Of a DNA stretch of 7,694 nt, positions 5,845 to 7,694 are shown one piece after another. Where the stretch lies: contig CAZTIB010000066.1 in assembly GCA_964613615.1 (NCBI GenBank), positions 1 through 7,694 of the forward strand, written 5' to 3'. Each line of letters starts with the position of its first letter. The first letter of the stretch is position 1. Both the position numbers and the translations under genes were made by a program. A model generated the notes under the pieces. That model ran no database searches and was not told where the DNA came from. It worked only from the letters and a program-made list of their open reading frames with translations. The stretch comes from J054 sp964613615 (GTDB lineage Bacteria; Pseudomonadota; Gammaproteobacteria; Steroidobacterales; GCA-2729495).

Positions 5845-6633
5845 TCAGGACTGTTCGGGGAACGCCATGCCCATGATGTGGAATCCGCAATCCACGTACA
5901 GGATCTCCCCCGTAATGCTCGCCGCCAGGTCGGAGCAGAGGAACGCCGCTGCATTGCCGACGTCTTGAATGGTCGCATTGCGCTTCAACGCCGAACCTTC
6001 GGCGGCGTAGTTCAGCATGTAGCGAAAGTTGCTGATACCGGCAGACGCCAGGGTTTTGAGCGGGCCGGCAGACACGCCGTTGACCCGGATGCCGTCACGA
6101 CCAAGATCAGCCGCCATGAAGCGCACGTTGGCCTCAAGGCTCGCTTTGGCCGGTCCCATGATGTTGTAGTTCGGAATCGCCCGTATCGCGCCAAGGTAAC
6201 TCATGGTCAGGAGCGACGCGCCCTCGTTCAACAGTGGCCGCGCTGCCTTGGCCAGTGCCGGGAAGCTGTAGCTGCTGATGTCGTGGGCGATGCGGGACCC
6301 TTCGCGTGTGACGCAGTCAATGTAGCGCCCTTCCAGCTGCTCCCGGGGCGCGAAGCCCACCGAATGCACCAGGATATCGAGGCGGTCCCAGGTCTGTGAC
6401 AATTGGGCAAAGGCGGCCTCGATTTCCGCATCGTCGGCGACGTCCATCTGCAGGCACGTCGAAGCGTTGAGGTCGGCGCCCATCTTCTCGACCCGCTCCT
6501 GCAGTTTCTCCCCCTGGTAACTCAGGGCGAGTTCTGCGCCTTCACGATGCATGGCCTGCGCAACGCCCCACGCAATGGAACGATTGCTCGCAAGTCCGAC
6601 CACGAGGGCCCTTTTCCCTGCAAGAAAACCCAT
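5845..6633 (-). CDS. fabI: enoyl-[acyl-carrier-protein] reductase (NADH) FabI
   Basis: FabI carries out the last step of each fatty-acid elongation round in the cytoplasm, reducing trans-2-enoyl-ACP with NADH. It is the target of triclosan, diazaborines and isoniazid-like inhibitors. The product is 262 residues, the same length as E. coli FabI, and conserved positions coincide: the cofactor motif GLASNRSIAWG (13-23), SVGFAP (91-96) with Gly93, Tyr146, catalytic Tyr156 and Lys163 (YNIMGPAK), and Phe203/Met206 in the substrate lid. Gly93, Met159 and Phe203 are the residues of inhibitor-sensitive enzymes, so nothing suggests triclosan resistance. The start MGFLAGKRA at 6633 is fixed by homology and by GGAG on the minus strand (6642-6639), 5 nt before it; the frame continues upstream to about 6783 without support. 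It converges on the symporter gene with a one-base gap. Confidence 0.98.
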   Translation of the reverse strand: MGFLAGKRALVVGLASNRSIAWGVAQAMHREGAELALSYQGEKLQERVEKMGADLNASTCLQMDVADDAEIEAAFAQLSQTWDRLDILVHSVGFAPREQLEGRYIDCVTREGSRIAHDISSYSFPALAKAARPLLNEGASLLTMSYLGAIRAIPNYNIMGPAKASLEANVRFMAADLGRDGIRVNGVSAGPLKTLASAGISNFRYMLNYAAEGSALKRNATIQDVGNAAAFLCSDLAASITGEILYVDCGFHIMGMAFPEQS

Positions 6634-6665
6634 ATTGACTCCGGCAGTCTGATCCGCAAGCGCGG

Positions 6666-6695
6666 ATTGTACGCTGGTGTGCCCATGCTGGTTAA
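6666..6695 (-). promoter_or_regulatory. probable fabI promoter
   Basis: Read on the minus strand, a -35-like TTAACC (6695-6690, four of six consensus bases) is followed after 18 bp by TACAAT (6671-6666, five of six). This would start transcription near 6660, about 26 nt before the fabI ATG. I see no FabR- or FadR-like palindrome. Confidence 0.4.
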
Positions 6696-6725
6696 GCCCA
6701 TGCGAAAGTGGCCGCCGCCTCCGGT

Positions 6726-7565
6726 ATGATTCTAGGCTTTCAGATTCCGGGTACACCATTGACCGCACAGATACCGACGCCACCGAATGACGCCGAGACG
6801 GATTGGCTGGCGTCCCCGCAGGGCAGACATTTGCTGGCCGCCGAGGTCATGGAGATTCGGCGAGCGCTGGACGGCGTGTTTGGCGATCACCTGGTGCAGG
6901 TGGGTAGCTGGGGGGCGGGCATTTTCCTGAAGGCGGCCCGAACCCGCCGCACGGTGGTGGTGGCTGACCGGTGGCGCGAGGGGGCCGGAGTTCTTAGCCA
7001 CCTGGATGAGCTGGCCATTCCCAATGATTCTGTGGATGCAGTCCTGCTCGCCCACGTGCTCGAGTTTCACCCGGCGCCCCACAAGGTTCTGCGCGAGGCC
7101 GAGAGAATCCTGCGGCCCGACGGCCATCTCATTGTTACGGGGTTTAACCCGCACGGGTTCTGGGGAATGCGTCACCTCCTGTCTCGCGGCAGGTTTCCTC
7201 CCGGGGTCTGCCACCTGATTTCCGAGCGCCGTTTGCGTGACTGGCTGCGACTATTAAACCTGACCGTGCAGGATTCACGCTTCTACCACTTTCAGTTGCC
7301 CTTCGCGCGCGCGGTGCGGCCGCAGCCAGGCGTATCGCGTCGGTCGTCGCGAACGGCGAGCTCATCGCGGCCGATGATTCGACGGCTCCGCGATGTTTCG
7401 GGCCATCTCTGGCGCCGGGTGCGAAGCTGGCCGCCATTTAGCGCGTGTTACATCACCAGCTCCCGCAAGGAGATGTATACCGTCACGCCGGTCAGGCCAG
7501 TCTGGCAGCGCCGGCGACAGCTGGTTGGCGGCCTGGTTAACCCGACCACGCGAAACGCCGCGTGA
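6726..7565 (+). CDS. YafS-like class I SAM-dependent methyltransferase
   Basis: This is a predicted cytoplasmic methyltransferase of the Methyltransf_11 type, resembling E. coli YafS; the substrate is unknown. The product is about 279 residues. Visible parts are PQGRHLLAAEV near the N-terminus, a degenerate glycine motif LVQVGSWGAG (56-65) where the cofactor-binding loop is expected, the block IPNDSVDAVLLAHVLEFHPAPHKVLREAERILRPDGH characteristic of the family in two halves, strand GHLIVTGFNP (133-142), and a C-terminal RKEMYTVTP...GGLVNPTTRN stretch shared by relatives next to rnhA. Residues 195-223 are unusually rich in Arg and Ser and align poorly with what I remember of the family. The start is uncertain: GTG 6708, ATG 6726 and TTG 6759 are in frame and none has a good Shine-Dalgarno. 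A TATGAT at 6725-6730 could be a -10, which would favour 6759. The gene overlaps rnhA by 4 nt. Confidence 0.82.
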   Translation: MILGFQIPGTPLTAQIPTPPNDAETDWLASPQGRHLLAAEVMEIRRALDGVFGDHLVQVGSWGAGIFLKAARTRRTVVVADRWREGAGVLSHLDELAIPNDSVDAVLLAHVLEFHPAPHKVLREAERILRPDGHLIVTGFNPHGFWGMRHLLSRGRFPPGVCHLISERRLRDWLRLLNLTVQDSRFYHFQLPFARAVRPQPGVSRRSSRTASSSRPMIRRLRDVSGHLWRRVRSWPPFSACYITSSRKEMYTVTPVRPVWQRRRQLVGGLVNPTTRNAA

Positions 7566-7694
7566 CTCGCGTCGTGATCTATACGGACGGCGCCTGCCGG
7601 GGTAACCCCGGGCCGGGCGGGTGGGGGGCCATCCTGCAGTACGGCGACAAGACTCGGGAACTCTGTGGCGGTGAGCCGAAGACGACGAATAACC
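7562..7694 (+). CDS. rnhA: ribonuclease HI, 3' end missing
   Basis: RNase HI cleaves the RNA strand of RNA:DNA hybrids with two divalent metal ions, removing R-loops and RNA primers. Only 44 codons are in the window. The N-terminus VTRVVIYTDGACRGNPGPGG carries the first catalytic Asp at residue 9 (Asp10 in E. coli) in the hallmark YTDGAC.GNPGPGGWG block. The reading stops at TTNN, just before the Glu of the second catalytic motif (TTNNRMEL in the family). The GTG start at 7562 overlaps the upstream stop as GTGA and has no Shine-Dalgarno of its own, so translation is probably coupled to the methyltransferase gene. The same-strand arrangement of this pair is, as I recall, that of Pseudomonas; in E. 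coli rnhA points the other way. Confidence 0.96.
   Translation, partial: MTRVVIYTDGACRGNPGPGGWGAILQYGDKTRELCGGEPKTTNN

Noticed and set aside
5839..5849. CCTGA-A-TCAGG palindrome as a bidirectional terminator
   Set aside because: The stem is only four usable base pairs and no T-run follows on either strand.
5328..5978. Minus-strand open frame of 216 residues across the symporter and fabI ends
   Set aside because: It overlaps two well-supported genes and has no family resemblance.
6634..6783. N-terminal extension of fabI
   Set aside because: The frame stays open, but FabI homology and length (262 residues) begin exactly at 6633, where a Shine-Dalgarno is present.

Overview
The window is ordinary, gene-dense chromosome from a GC-rich gammaproteobacterium. 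This rests on three things: the lon - hupB - two tRNAs - ppiD ... fabI layout, a FabI of 262 residues that lines up position for position with the E. coli enzyme as I recall it, and a YafS-like methyltransferase overlapping rnhA in the same direction. I cannot fix the genus. Nothing I see points to a mobile element, CRISPR array, prophage or defence system, and I did not find a new multi-gene system.

Left part (1-2542), protein quality control and nucleoid genes. The window opens inside lon, with its N-terminal domain off the edge. lon is followed by a near-consensus sigma70 promoter, a leader of about 175 nt and hupB (HU-beta). Two tRNA genes, Val (anticodon TAC) and Asp (anticodon GTC), follow hupB with no promoter of their own that I can see. 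A strong intrinsic terminator closes the unit at 2513-2542.

Middle part (2543-5843). ppiD encodes a membrane-anchored periplasmic chaperone with a parvulin domain whose catalytic histidines are present. A DAACS/SLC1-type amino-acid:cation symporter starts 28 nt after it on the same strand and probably shares its transcript.

Right part (5844-7694). fabI lies on the minus strand, tail to tail with the symporter, with one base between the two stop codons. A short divergent region separates fabI from the plus-strand YafS-like methyltransferase gene. That gene overlaps the GTG start of rnhA by 4 nt, and rnhA runs off the right edge.

Functionally, Lon, PpiD and HU belong to proteostasis and nucleoid maintenance, FabI to membrane lipid synthesis and RNase HI to R-loop and RNA-primer removal. 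The symporter is the one gene that looks like an insertion into an otherwise conserved neighbourhood. The points most worth checking are the hupB promoter and leader (an upstream ORF ending TAATG on the hupB start, and an inverted repeat over the -10), the likely hupB-tRNA co-transcript, the apparently intact PpiD active site, and an Asp-to-Asn change in a cation-binding motif of the symporter.
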